A stretch of 64,000 nucleotides of DNA, from assembly GCA_021234155.1 (NCBI GenBank), contig JAJEKV010000025.1:12501654-12565653 (forward strand), given 5' to 3'. A model generated the notes under the pieces. The model made no database searches and was not told the origin of the DNA. It saw only the letters and a program-made list of their open reading frames with translations. Of the stretch, positions 48,901 to 60,099 are shown in pieces; the first letter of the stretch is position 1, and every line of letters starts with the position of its first letter. The position numbers were made by a program, and so were the translations under genes. This DNA comes from Isoetes taiwanensis. Lineage: Eukaryota > Streptophyta > Lycopodiopsida > Isoetales > Isoetaceae.

Positions 48901-51900
48901 TTCAAAATGCAGGTCCAGAACTACTGTTGAACCTATCAAGGTTAAAGGCCGCAGATTCAGTGCTACTGTTAGTCGACTTATTGATAATTTGCTCTTACTA
49001 ATTTCCATATATATACCTGTAGCATTTTCCTATCACAGACCTGAAGGAGGTTAATAGATAGGACAGGAACTAATAAAATAATGTTATAGTGGAATACAAG
49101 ATAACGTATGGTGCCAGGACAGAAATTGATAGACATGCGATGACTGCATATTGAAAAGTGCTTCTATCTGCGAAGCTTTCATCTTTCTTTATCAACTATT
49201 ACTGTGTGGCTCCCAACTATAAAAGATACGTGTTTAGATGTAACACAATCTGCTGAAACTTGATACAATGCTGTATGATTTGCAATTGAAGTTCATTTCA
49301 CACAGCAAGGATATATGACCATATTCACAACTGTGGCATTTTCTCAGGAATGCACGAGAGTCGCTACTTTCTGCAGTATTGTCTCTAGCAAAGTCAGGTC
49401 GAGCTATAAAAAGATAATAACTTACCTTGATAAAATAACGTCATTAACAAATTATTTCAACTAAAAGATTAATGACGTTCATTCACATGTCAAGAAAGAA
49501 CATTGCTTAGCAAAAGTGACTAGTATTCCAAAAAATTAGTGAGTGAGCAGGGCATCTCACCTACTTCGCTGGACACTGCAGCATTGAGTGCAGCAAACGC
49601 ATTTCCTCGCACTACTTTATCTGGTGAAGAAAGCTGCAGTATGTTTTTGCATCAATACTTTGAAAAAACACTTTTAGCATAGTTTGCATGCAATATCTTA
49701 AGTATATCTGTAAACTTCTAAAACAAGATGGGCTCAGTAGCCATAATGGGGCTTTGCAGAACCTGGAAATGGTGTGGTACAAGGAATAATGCAGTACCAT
49801 ATTGACAAGACCTTTGACTGCACCTAATTGACTCATCTGGCGACAACCATCTTGAGAACCTGCATGCCATACACGTAATAATAACATAAATTTCTCCCCC
49901 TCAATCAGAATGAGCTAGGAAGCTACACATCAAACCTCATCATACGAAAACACCTACAAAAATTAATTTTAGCGCCATGTATACCCATTCTCATTCTCAT
50001 TCTCATTCTCATTGTCATGTGAGTATCTCCCTTACTGTTGTGCTCTCGATGGCTAACGTTTCTTTTCATTTGGATCTTTGAGCTCGTCTCACATACTATA
50101 AGCACTAATCTTCAACCTAGAAACTTGTGTTACAAAGCACACAAAAATCAATGCTAGGCGGTCTGACATCACAATCATTACATGTGGATAATCACTCATC
50201 CTACAATATATGCCACATGTGAAACTTGGCACAAACCCTTAGCCCATCACATTGTAGTCCTCCTTGCTTGAAGCTAATCCAGTTTCTTAGTCGTGGAAGA
50301 ACATATTTACCTTTTAGTAATTATGAAAGGAGACTTTGGGCAAAGCCTTTGCAGAACAGGTTTCCTTTTTTTGCGCAAAGCCTTTTACAGAACAGGCTTT
50401 TCCTTTCCCCAGATCAATCAATACCGCCTATTCTACAGGAAAATTCACATGCTTTCCCAAACCACAGAGGAATGCAATAGGAGCTCGAGAAAATAAATGA
50501 ATAAATTGGATGAGGAAAAACCAAAATACTTTGCCTGCAGCATGTTTGAAGGCAAGAGCAAGATGCTGCTGCATGTGCAAATCATCCTCTTGGAAGTGCT
50601 TCATAAGAGTTGGCAAAAGACCTTCCACAAAAACCAAAAAGAATGTTTGAGCCACCAGCAAAGAAAATGCATGTAGAAACTTCTAATGCATATCTCCAAT
50701 ATTACAAAGTTAAGAGAGCCTAGATCAAATGCTGCAATAATACTATAATAATTCACCACTGATACAAACAGGACAACACAGACAGACTAAAATTTTTTAA
50801 AGAAATTATCAAAATAAAAAGAAAATAGAAGAGAAATCAAATCATATAAAGCAATTATAGAAATAAAAGAAAACTAAGGACAGGACATTGTAGGTATTAA
50901 GTGACAACAAGATAGAAAGTTTCTTAAGCTATTACATGACATCATGCTTCCACCAATTCCCAAAAGATGCACATATGACATGGGGATAAAAATCTCTTCA
51001 ATGTAATGAACCGGATTACCAAATGTATGTCTAGAGCAAGCCCGACTAAGGACAGGACATTGTAGGTATAAGTAACCACAAGATGGAAAGTTTCTTAAGC
51101 TATTAAATGACATCATGCTTCCACCAATTCCCAAAGGATGCACCTATGACATGGGGTTGAAAATATCTTCAATGTAATGTACTGGATTATGTATGCTTAG
51201 AGCAAGCCCCGCATGGATCTTAATAAGTACTACATTACCAACACCAACCTGGAAGCAACCTATTGTTTGGACATTTTTTTAAAAGCTTATTTCAACTGGC
51301 CATTCATTAACTATATTAACTGCCTAATAAGGATGAATGTTCCATCTATGCAATAGATAGTAAAAGCTGAGGACTAAGGCATTAAGCTAGCTCTATCATG
51401 CTTGAGAATAAGTTAATAACATATCCTAACTAATCTGGATAAAAAAAGACTTGAATACAAGATGCTTAAAAGAGGTAGCAAAGAATTACTTAAGCCTTGA
51501 ATTTGTACCAGCAGCAAAGCACCTCGCCCGATTTTCGGCTACCGAAAGATATTCCACAGCCCAGAGAAGTGCTTTTGACTAACAACAAGATCAGCGTTGC
51601 CTAATTCTCGTACCTACAGGATTGTAAAATGCAATCAGCATGTCTAAACTCTACATGCCATTGTCAGAATACAAACAATGCCATGGAATAACGAATAATA
51701 CTTACAATCTTATAAGGCATGAGATTTCCAAAGGCTTGGGTGACTACAGTGGGAGGTTGAGGTTTGACAAGCGGCCTAGACTGGTGAAGTACAATGGCAT
51801 GAGAATTATTGTACCAATTTGTCCATCGATTGACATGGTAAAGAAAAGGGTCACTGCTGGTGGCATCAAAAGTGTTTTGCCAATGCATGTGTTCCTGAGA

Positions 51901-51942
51901 GTGCAAATCGGTGATCCCATCGCCAGCTAGAGTTTCCGTCAT
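40177..51942 (-). CDS. RSPH14: Radial spoke protein RSPH14/RSP8 homologue (ARM repeats), nine exons, with frameshifts
   Basis: This is a structural armadillo-repeat protein of the radial spoke, which links central-pair signals to dynein in motile flagella; in a plant this means sperm. Exons in gene order: 51942-51706, 51613-51509, 50621-50535, 49859-49798, 49633-49561, 41609 to about 41373, 41211-41096, 40814-40703 and 40377-40177 (stop TGA). About 410 residues are expected, against 348 in human. Landmarks that line up in order with animal RSPH14: AFGNLMPYKI|VRELGNADLV, LLPTLMKHFQEDDLHMQQ, SQDGCRQMSQLGAVKGLV, PDKVVRGNAFAALNAAV, IDAEVKESAAQLL, TIEGR..VVADLLQLLQD, SEGGVLPVQELI. Exons 2 and 7 are each one base short of the phase their splice sites require, and the conserved frame switches inside them (near 51572 and 41130). 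The exon 6 donor is also unclear. Intron 3 has a GC donor. Intron 5 is 8 kb of nested LINEs. Confidence 0.8.
41559..41754 (-). repeat. Tandem duplication of the RSPH14 exon 6 acceptor region
   Basis: The segment 41559-41640, holding the acceptor CAG (41612-41610) and the first ~50 bases of exon 6, recurs at 41653-41754. The second copy keeps TTGCAG followed by TCAGACTGAGC, but its reading frame is shifted by one base relative to exon 6. Confidence 0.75.
41949..42779 (+). CDS. LINE B endonuclease (EEP domain), open over 276 codons
   Basis: This is an apurinic-type endonuclease that nicks target DNA to prime reverse transcription. The catalytic landmarks are all present in order: WNAHGL (metal/phosphate Asn), FFTETGA (Glu), CYFAPNN, VLGDFNAF (Asp-x-Asn) and the final ESDHTPLHM (Asp-His). 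The frame is intact from ATG to TGA. In a full element it would continue into RT; here the stop at 42777-42779 and the LINE C insertion separate it from RT. An in-frame stop lies just upstream (about 41934), preceded by a readable segment (AYLDRGGKAIITNRKRQ). Of the LINE domains in the window this is the least damaged. Confidence 0.8.
   Translation: MRISLWNAHGLNQAKVNVTSDIWQEQDLVFFTETGAHQFRQILPDISGFELVGQVWNEKMPGAGRGFGGIAIFSKSQFAQECQVVQQDDNNQYIWLQVKTKGRDLYFAICYFAPNNAKLYDKQNLCREDPFIRYHKISIKGEVFVLGDFNAFVTGQKQCKTYEDIFNMHLYEVEDAFSSRTSKDINTNSMGESLLELGTVCQLKIINGISLFPNQGISHVSIMQVQSYMCQDVDYILAQNVDYIHDCFVGEKIVESDHTPLHMVFKIGNDHITCPG
42863..42902 (-). repeat. (TTTC)n tail of LINE C, read as (GAAA)n on the plus strand
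   Basis: About ten perfect tetranucleotide units directly after the LINE C 3' end motif. Confidence 0.9.
43102..44301 (-). pseudogene. LINE C post-RT and C-terminal region with PIP-box-like motif
   Basis: In gene order: LFLLDTLVKPQLYMVHKYGE, then QLERLQIFFSRMIRSKH and MLAEFNAKPLKIEIAFQTVT (usual post-RT region), then a Cys/His motif (C-P-M-C, then EHFIFTCPTYYIIRGRYHC). The frame continues through LVEYYDQKCVSHFVYELSLE to GLKQTEITDFFSSE. QTEITDFF fits the PCNA-binding consensus Q-x-x-(I/L/M)-x-x-(F/Y)-(F/Y). Basic patches (QKRKYPDP, SKKIKRSAAMKHKKSFQKR) follow as possible nuclear signals. Frameshifts are present upstream, but the C-terminal ~70 codons are open. Confidence 0.65.
44700..44880 (-). 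mobile_element. tRNA-derived SINE (or tRNA-like relic)
   Basis: In minus-strand sense the sequence has an A-box-like TAGTGGTTTATTGGTTGAAGC (about 44872-44852) and, 21 bases on, a B-box-like GGGGTTCAATTCTCGG (44831-44816). These are the internal RNA polymerase III promoter blocks of a tRNA-type gene. It does not fold as a clean tRNA. The 3' limit is a guess. Confidence 0.5.
45742..46330 (-). pseudogene. LINE C reverse transcriptase fragment with intact YADD
   Basis: It begins with YENVIGRVKIDGQFSE and IGVKQGCPLS (RT motif B region). After a frameshift come IPILLYADDVVLISPS (catalytic motif C with both aspartates), LNKTKVMVFN and STYTYLGVEF (thumb start). A full RT would be longer; the region before motif B is missing or unreadable. 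Confidence 0.72.
46371..48573 (+). pseudogene. LINE B reverse transcriptase and C-terminus, frameshifted
   Basis: Blocks in order: AWWDSECETARR; NNKAHDSDGICVELLKW; INRVHPIHKSGD and NYRTILI (finger); YQAGFRKEHSTLDHAL; AFIDFAKAFNTVPRGKL (motif A, reached by a frameshift near 47150); GVSQGCPLVS (motif B); LLLSADDVVLVAKRG (motif C, with Ser replacing Tyr of YADD, near 47440); YKYMGIDFS; QTVLLYGAPIWG; RYRTGSHRLAIETAG and EDEYHMFIQC. Several stops and shifts make it non-functional. Confidence 0.75.
49986..50017 (+). repeat. (CATTCT)n microsatellite
   Basis: About five hexamer units, in RSPH14 intron 3. Confidence 0.9.
50878..51205 (+). repeat. Two-copy tandem duplication (~165 bp) in RSPH14 intron 2
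   Basis: Both units begin AAGGACAGGACATTGTAGGTAT and share GAAAGTTTCTTAAGCTATTA, CATCATGCTTCCACCAATTC and AGAGCAAGCCC. They lie between exons 2 and 3. Confidence 0.82.
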
Positions 51943-53493
51943 CTACACTCCTTGGAACAAGTGTCCCTACAAGAATCATAACAATTAGAAATCGAATTAA
52001 ATGCATTTATCTTGGCAAGTCCAATTCAAATCATTTAATACGACTATAGTGTGCTGTGCCATTAGGACGGAAAAAGAACAGTGTGTCTAATAAGGACTTA
52101 GCTTGTATATATTCAAAATTCCCGTATCCAATGAGCCTAAGCAACACATATAAGGCAAAGAACAAATGGAACTATATCTCCTAAACCACTTTTCCAATCC
52201 CATCAACACCAGTTCCAGACAATTTTTGACAAGCAAACCTAGTTTCCTGGATACTAACCTAAAGCCTCCTTCTGTAATAATATACATATTGTCCAGTTAA
52301 CTTGGATCAGAAGCTCTTCTTGATAAAAACCAGATGATGAGCAGGTTGTAGCACTAGCAGCAGCATTACCTAGATATGAAGTATTATCACTCTATTTTAC
52401 AACTTAGATGAACGATGAAATACAAAACATGTCACTAAAAGAACCTTGTAGAGGATCTTATGTGCCAAAAAGTAGTGTCTAAAGAGGCAAACGTAAGCAA
52501 ATAAAAATCAAAGGTATTGAATATTGAAAACATTGCAGCAAAAATAATCTTCCAAACATCATGGTTACCATTTGCTTATCTCCATAAGCTTGAGATTATT
52601 CATACAAGCATGGTATCTTAGTAAAGACACCAACGTTGAATATGTATATGCACATTAGGACATAATTAGGATAATAGAGGAAATGTTCTCAAGTCAGTAA
52701 CTATAAGTGTACTCACCATCAAACATCATTTCACAGATGTGATCCACGTTAGTGTGATGGAATAGGTTCAAATACAACAGTTATTCTACCTACTACGACA
52801 CAGAAGCAGTGCCAAGAATATGAAATAAGCTATCATCTCTAATCATTCAACCTGCAAAGCTAGGTATATTCTTTATCGTGGGTATAAGCATGGTATCTCA
52901 GTGGCGCATAACGAGAAATGATGCCTTTTGGAGCAAATACTTGTTTTTTTTGGTACACGCTAAGAAACAAACCAAGGAACAGTATTCAACCGTTTATAAT
53001 TTGCAAAATAATCTTAAATTCTTCATGTAAGGTACGCGTTCATTTTTCGTTTGCATTTTGTTTTCCAAATGCGCGCTTGTTTAATTAATTCCACTTATGC
53101 TGCAGGGCTATAGAATGCAGAAAGAAGAATGCAAGAGTAGTAATCACACATAAATATATCGCCAACCAATCTTAAACAACTAGGATTTGCTATGCAAGTA
53201 ATTTTTTTGTGGAGATGTCACAAGAATATGTAAGTTGTATGTTTGATGCCTTGGCAGAAATCGACAGATAATAATGGATGGCCAAGCAAGTCAAAGACAT
53301 CATACAAAACAGAAATGTGTCAAAGAGATCAGACAAAATAGAAGCGTGAAACACTAACCTCCAATTCACCGCTTTTGGAACTCGAAGCAACACAAAATTG
53401 TCGTCCATTAGTTTTCCGTCGTTTCTTAATTTGCCATCTGCCCACTTCCACGTCACCTCTTGGTGAATGAATCAATGGTTTACGCCACCCAAT
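51943..53493. other. Upstream region of RSPH14, no recognised elements
   Basis: AT-rich sequence. A short minus-strand open frame near 53470-53359 ends at a possible donor (GAG|GTTAGT), but it has no ATG and no known motif, so it is not called as an exon. Confidence 0.35.
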
Positions 53494-54606
53494 TTAATGT
53501 TGCAAAATCTTTGCAGGGTCATTAAAGATGCCTTCTTCGGATATTATGTGTTCTAAATACTCTACTTTTGTGGTAGCAAAGTGACATTTAGATAGCTTCG
53601 CATAAAGTTGATACCTCCTCAGCTTCTCAAATACCTTCCTTAATTGCTGGACGTGCCCTTCTAAGGACTTGCTGTACACCAAGATGTGATCGAAGAAAAC
53701 GATGACAAATGTGTCCAGAAACTCATGAAAGATATCATTCATAAGTCTCATGAAGGTTACTGGGGCATTGGACAGTCCAAATGGCATCACCGTGAATTCG
53801 TAATGTCCATATCTTGTTCTGAAGGCAGTTTTGTGGATGTCTTCCTCTTTAATCCTGATGTGATGGTATCCCGATCTCAAATCTATTTTGGAGAAGACCT
53901 TGGCATAACAGCCAACGCTTATAAACACTTTATGTCACTATGCCTTATAAACCCTAGGTCTAATAGCTCTTGCAACTGCTTCTTCAATTCTGTCAGCTCC
54001 TGAGCTGTCATTCTGTAGGCCACCTTACTTGTGGGTTTCGTACCTGGTTCAAGTGCTATTTCACACTCAACTCCTCTGTAAGGAGGGAGTTCCTTGATCT
54101 CATCAGGAAAAAGATCGTGGAATTCCTTCACTAGCTTGGCTACTTGCTTTGGCAACTTGCTCAATGTTTTGTCCTCCTTTTCCTTCTCTGTGTTCGGTTG
54201 TTTAATTTCTAGCTTGAAGATGTAGGCAACTTGTTACGCTCGTAAGTAATTTCTTACTGGACATGCATTGCATGATTGGGGTGACCTTGTTACCTATTAT
54301 TTCTATTGTCTTGGCATTGGGTGCTCTTAATGTCACCTTCCTCTTTTCGCAATCAACTATGGCACTAGCTGCACGGATTGCTCCACTTGCCAAGACTATT
54401 GGCCTAGGCTTCGACTTTAGGGCTTTCATCTTCAGAATTTCTACATTCTGGGGGAGGTTAAATTGGGAGTGCTCTCTATATCTATGAGCATTATGAATGA
54501 CTCTCAACATTCTCTGTGTCAATGGCGGCATGGATATGGCATTCGCCCTGGATGGAGTCGTGAGCTTCTTCGTCGTCATCTTCTGGGGGTGTCTCCCATC
54601 ATCCAA
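53494..54606 (-). mobile_element. Ty3/gypsy retrotransposon fragment (protease end and RT)
   Basis: In minus-strand order: an aspartic-protease/post-protease segment (AIVDCEKRKVTLRAPN, 54606-54202); the pre-RT linker (VAKLVKEFHDLFPDEIKELP, YRGVECEIALEPGTKPTSK, 54164-53919); and RT ([50 protein letters not shown], 53928-53494). The catalytic (Y/F)xDD box reads FFDH, so the second aspartate is lost. RNase H, integrase and LTRs are absent. Frames are broken between segments. Confidence 0.85.
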
Positions 54607-55623
54607 TACGCTGAGTGTGGGTGTTCATCCGCGTGTAGACCGGTGTGTGTCGCGATGTCGGTTAGAAGCATCGAAACACAACTTCTTTTCCTGCTACATT
54701 TCGTTTCTCCTTTGGTATAGAAACGTTTCCCTTATCATATGCACATTATACGCCCCTGTTAGGGGAGCTTGTCCCAGCCACAAGCAATACTTTGGACTCG
54801 CCATTTACTACCCATGGGTTAATTGCTTTCCGGATAAGTTTCCATCGTTGCGTCCTTGATGCTTAGCCCCCTCCATGGCATATGGATTCACTTAGCTTTG
54901 GCATAGAGCCTTAGCCTCGCGAACTCTGCGATGTATTTACGCATAGACTTATTACCTTGTTCCAGCAAATAGGGGAATTTTTAGCGTTGCATGCACATCC
55001 AGGCACTTTCTGGCACATCCAAAATTTACGGTGGCCGTTGCCAGCGAAAAGGGTTAAAGATTATGGAGTTTGCTTACATCGCGAGGACATGCACCTACAA
55101 TTGAATTACTTTGTCATATGAAGAGCACCATTCCTGATATTTCTTGTCATTTTTGTTAGATTTTTTCCTTTTTGCGGGTTTGCCCCTGAGGGGCAAATGC
55201 CTTAGTATAATGGGTTTTGGTATATTCATGGTATATGCTAGCATATACCTAGAATATGCCAAAAACTGCTAAAAACCTGCTGTAAGCTGTAAATGTTAGG
55301 TCATCCCCATTTGCCGGGTAGTGCCAGTGCATACCGCTAACCTAAGTTTGGATCCTGATCCGCCATAGATATTTTGTCCAGTTTACAATAGGACCAAGCA
55401 AATACTCTTCATGTTTCCTGGTTTATAAGTCATGTCTTCAGAATCTGAATTAGTTTCCTGCCATGTTTAGTTATTCATTCTTCTAATGGTGGCTCCAGGA
55501 GTTCGTTGCCTGGATATATATGTCAACACCAGTAAGATATGTTTCTCTGGCACTCTCGTGCTCTTTCTCAACACTTCAATTTTGTCATTGAGCAGTACAG
55601 TACAATCATGTGAGACATTCTTC
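54607..55623. other. No recognisable gene
   Basis: Short frames only. It includes a ~75-bp repeat (55183-55258) that recurs at 58880-58955. Confidence 0.35.
55183..55258 (+). repeat. Dispersed repeat, copy 1
   Basis: TGCCCCTGAGGGGCAAA..., then GGGTTTTGG(T)ATATTC, then GTATATGCTAGCATATACC. Copy 2 (58880-58955) has TGCCCCTAAGGGG, GGGTTTCTGGCATATTC and GTATATGTCAGTATATGC in the same order. Confidence 0.55.
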
Positions 55624-55627
55624 GAAG

Positions 55628-55862
55628 GGTCTACACAAGTTCTGCCATTGTATGAAATCGAAAAGGCATACGAAACCCATGTTTGGCTGTTCAATGGATA
55701 GTAGATAGAATACGTGAAGACACATCTTTGCAAAAGATTGGAAAATCTGGTAGGTCTACACAAGTTCTGCCATTGTATGAAATCGAAAAGGCATACGAAG
55801 CCCATGAATAGTAGATAGAATACGTGAAGACACATGTTTGCAAAAGGTTGGAAAATCTGGTA
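55628..55862 (+). repeat. Two-copy tandem duplication (~120 bp)
   Basis: Both units contain GTCTACACAAGTTCTGCCAT, GAAATCGAAAAGGCATACGA and AGTAGATAGAATACGTGAAG, and end GGAAAATCTGGTA. The second unit has lost ~15 bases. Confidence 0.85.
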
Positions 55863-58800
55863 ATGTATATCTTAGAGATGCCATGGTGAACAACTGCAAG
55901 AATAGATTGTTACGTAAATGAGGGAAATATGGAGAGAAATGGAGCACCACATATACAGGTTAAATCTCTCCTTTTTTGTGCAGATTGCATGTTGCTCCAA
56001 TCAAACGAGGGTCTCTCATTCACCAAAATCACATGGCAGTCCAAGACAATACTTTTAAGTATACGAATGCAAGAAGGGTGGGCTTACGTAGTCTAGATGG
56101 GTTGCAGTAGAAGGGACAAGTATGGTAAGTATTTATCTCCTACATGATGTGTCTGTTCCTCAATAGTGCTAGATTCCATTGCAACAGGAATATCTTGATG
56201 CTTCTCTTGAGGCCTCATCAAACATCCTTCAAGTCTCCTCCCTTTATTCTTTAGACAAAGTCTTTGGCACTTCACCTGTACAACATAGACAGATTTATTT
56301 CTACTTGTGTAGGATTTGTGCTATTATCAAAGAATGCTTCTTCGTGAGAGAGTACATGGATGAACTGTGCCGCAATTTCTGATCATAAATACTCCACAAG
56401 CTGCTGCAGAATTGTTGATCAGCCAAGGGCTTTGAAGGAAATATATGCCAACCATGAAAGTCTCATCTGGCCTTCTTGCATGTTAACAAAATGGAATAAC
56501 TTATGCATCTAGATCACTGCTTGAAAGGCCACTTCAAGCTGTAGAGACTTAGCATTGAATTAGCATTAATTTTGCATCAAATGACCCATAGAGCTATAGC
56601 TGACATGTCAAAGAGAAAGAGCTTCATCGAAAGTCTACTGTTACTGCTTATATCAAGACAGCATGTCCTGGTTTGCCCTTTGCCTATGAAACCTCGGTCT
56701 AGTTCATTTCTCCTATTTGTTTGTAACCGGGGTTTCCTCTGGTATCAGCTTGGGTTTATCAGTTTAATTCAAATCCTGCAATTGGAAATGGAGTTCTAGT
56801 GGCATCGATCTAGTTATAGTTAAGAATGGATTGCTTCTCATTTAAGCTTCAGTGTACTTGTTAGAAATATGTCTAGAGAGCTTCATCAGATATGAAATTT
56901 GACCTTCATTATTTACAATTAGCTGTTTATGGTGGTGATTTTGAAGAATTAGCTGCTAATGGGCAGTTTTGCAAGATTGTTTTTCTTGCTCACAGAAGCC
57001 ATATAAAAACTCTGCCTTGTTTGATGGTTTTGCAACAAGGGCCCATAGAAATATGTAAATTGACCCATCTTGCATCTTCACTCGGAAAAATCCGAAATGT
57101 ATTAATGAACACAGTTTAGATGTATATGATATGAGGAGCGTTTGGGGTTATTTTCCATGCCAGTATTCTGGAAATGGTTATGATGTTTGCGTATTAAAAC
57201 CAAATGCATCGGTCAATATGTATGCATCTGGGGTATGACATAGACTGTGTTGAAGCTTATATTCAATAAATGGATTAGAGTTATTCATGTTTTATCTTAG
57301 TGTTTGCAGCAAAATTCACGCTTTTATTTGGAAATGATTTGATCCAGTGGAATCAGATGTTCAAGTGCAGAATTTTTATCTACATAGCCATCAGCTGTTG
57401 GAGCTGCACTATGACAGCAGATGGCAAAGAAAGAGAAGGGCATGACGTGAAACATATTTCTTCGTAGTGAAGTGAAGCCATGAAAGTATCTTGCATGTAT
57501 TTTTGTTATCTTGGCCTTGAAACTGAAGCAGAGGTCAATGGATTTAGTACAGGCAATCATTGCAATTTTATAGGCCTGATTGGATTTAGTTCAACCTATT
57601 TGGCCTATTATATGATATGTCATAAAATTTTTTTTGATGCTGAGGGAGTACTTCAACTTGATACGTATGCTTTGTTATAATCTGATTAATAAGTGCCATA
57701 ACTCTAGTTGCAGTGCAAATAGTGCAAATATACCTGGATTAGTAAAAGCCCAACTGCCAATACGAAAGGATATTTTTGAAGACGTTCTTCCGTTTGGCAT
57801 CAAGTGCATCAAGCATTGATGTAAAGGGATATTTTATGAGAGGTTCTTCTGTTTGGCGTCAGGTGCATCAAGCATTGAAGTAAAGGAAATGTTGATCTTG
57901 AAACAAAGTGACAGGGGCTGAGAGTTGGCTATAGCTCTAGTAAATATTGGTATAGAAATTATTTATAGGCTAGGATCGATGTCCAGACATGATTGATTGA
58001 TTGTTTTGCGCTATCACATCATGATTTCCACGTCAGGATGCAACTCTCTTTATTTGCACAATGCTTCATTAGGATAGAAGTAAGGTAATTCGGATAGAAC
58101 TAATTATGTAGCAAGATGCATCAGTGAATAATTTGCAGCCTGCACTATTGAAAACAATGTTTCATCCAAGTGCTTTAATTGTTTAACAAAAAGATATGAG
58201 TTTAGAAAGACAAATTGTTTGAATATTAAGAACTATTAATGTTTTGCAAGCTTCCTAAACATCTATATATTTTCATTTATATTGCTTTGCATATTTGCTA
58301 GAGACATTAGATAGTGTTTTTAGAGTTCTCGAAGATCGAGCAAAATAAGCATCCTTATTAGAAACACATAACGTACTTCATGGTTGTGCAAAGTTCTTCA
58401 TATTATGCAAGTGTATTATCTTTGTCTTGCATGCACACATGTAGGCCAAGATTCGCCTTAGTTTTAGAACCAAACAAATGTCTGCACATTGGGGTGTCTC
58501 ATTTTCGATGTCCCTTTTGTCCCCCAATTTAGTACTAAAATCAATAAAGGTGGTTGGAAATCTTGGACGCAATTTCAAATTTAGAAAACAAAAATAGCAA
58601 TAAAAAATCAAATTCCTTGAATCTTGAAGAACCGGAGACTCTGTCGTGCATGTGTTGAGCCCCGATAAAGAAAACTAAAAACCAAACGAAATCATCATTC
58701 TTGCTTCTCGTTTTTTGATATGTTCAAGGTTTGAATGGAACCAATGGATTGTGTTTCTTTTTCCTATTTGCAACATTCAATTTGTGAGTTATTAGCGCAT

Positions 58801-58879
58801 TTGAATGCCTTGCCTTATGAATTATGAATTGGGCATGGAAATAGCATTCCACTGATATGTTTGAGTCCAGTTTCTTGGG
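55863..58879. other. No recognisable gene
   Basis: AT-rich. A ~55-bp duplication (GTTCTTC(C/T)GTTTGGC(A/G)TCA) lies near 57783-57890. No domain or splice-supported exon was found. Confidence 0.35.
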
Positions 58880-58955
58880 TTGCCCCTAAGGGGAAAACCC
58901 TCATCCATGTGGGTTTCTGGCATATTCCAAGTATATGTCAGTATATGCTCGAAAA
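58880..58955 (+). repeat. Dispersed repeat, copy 2
   Basis: See copy 1 at 55183. It lies about 40 bases upstream of the hairpin at 58997. Confidence 0.55.
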
Positions 58956-58996
58956 CATGACTTTGAAGTGTGATTTAAGCCATTTCACTCTCGGGT

Positions 58997-59017
58997 CACG
59001 GAGGGCAACCCTCCGTG
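58997..59017 (+). repeat. Perfect hairpin, possible Helitron-type 3' terminus
   Basis: CACGGAGGG and CCCTCCGTG are perfect 9-bp arms around CAA. Eight bases later comes CTTG followed by T. Plant Helitrons end with a GC-rich hairpin, a short spacer and CTRR before T; CTTG misses this by one base. Confidence 0.4.
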
Positions 59018-60099
59018 CGCAGCACCTTGTTTTTTAATATATCTTCTACAATATATATTTTATTAAGATAAAGATATTATATTAAGTACCTACCTACTTA
59101 TATAATAATCAATAATAAAATAAAAAAGAAAAGCCAATAGAGGAAATTAATTTAGCACAAACTATAATTAAGCAGAAAAAAAAAGCAGAAAAGGAAAAAT
59201 CAACAATGGCGGACTGATGGTGCCTGGCCCTTCATTTCGAATTTCCTTTCTGGATTTCTGGAATAATTCAGATGCATTGCATTCATACGAATCAACAAGG
59301 AGGCGGCAAATTGGAAGAGTTTTATTGAGGAATTTGGGGAAGCTATTCTTGAGCAGCATGAATCTGAAGTATTGAAGCCTCAAGCTTTATGATTCAAGAT
59401 TTTGTTAGCTGGTAAAATCATGATTCGATTCATTTGCATTATTGAATTCTTCTATGGGAAAGATTCATTAGAAATCAAAATGTTTTCTACGTTTCAGAAA
59501 GAATGGGAAAGAGGAAACGCCATAAGCATGCATTGCAGCAAACTTCTGTGTCTTCAATCTTCAAAGGTAATGCCACCAGCACTCCTTGCAATGTGGCAGA
59601 AGAACCTACTGTAGAAAAAATTGGAATGGCTATTTTGATTACTTAAAAGTTTATTGTGTTTTATTGAAACAACATCTTTTGTTGGATTATACAATAGTTT
59701 GCTTATTTTTGTTTAAAATTTTCGTTTTTAATTTTTACTTGTCACATGAAAAGTTCAATTTTAGATTTTTTTCCACATGAAAAGCAGAAAATTTTATTGC
59801 CTGTCCTCTGAAATATAGGGAGTGCCTTGCAAATTCCCTCACTGCTATAAAACTGTTGCATCATGTGACATTTGTGTTCCCTGAGCACATAATAGCGTTT
59901 GAATACCTTGACGAACTTTTTGAATATGTAGTTGTCCCTGCTTAACCTGTGTGCTTTGACATATCCTTTCCACCATATTCTGACGGCTCCTAAGAGGTTT
60001 GTTGTTGCTACTCTGCCTTTATCCTCATCCCTCATTCCGTAGGCATTGCCACTCTCGAAAACCCTTCGGGGCGGGGGGTTTTTTAATCCTGGTAGTAAT
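59018..60099. other. No recognisable gene
   Basis: AT-rich with short frames. A minus-strand frame at 59742-60035 is vaguely gag-like (see the rejected observations). Confidence 0.35.

Noticed and set aside
53359-53480. Open minus-strand stretch ending at a possible splice donor, upstream of RSPH14
   Set aside because: No ATG in frame and no recognised motif. The conserved RSPH14 start region is already in exon 1 at 51942.
59742-60035. Minus-strand frame with W-W-x-G-Y and spaced aromatic residues like a retrotransposon gag
   Set aside because: No zinc knuckle, no neighbouring pol and no LTRs; the similarity is too weak.
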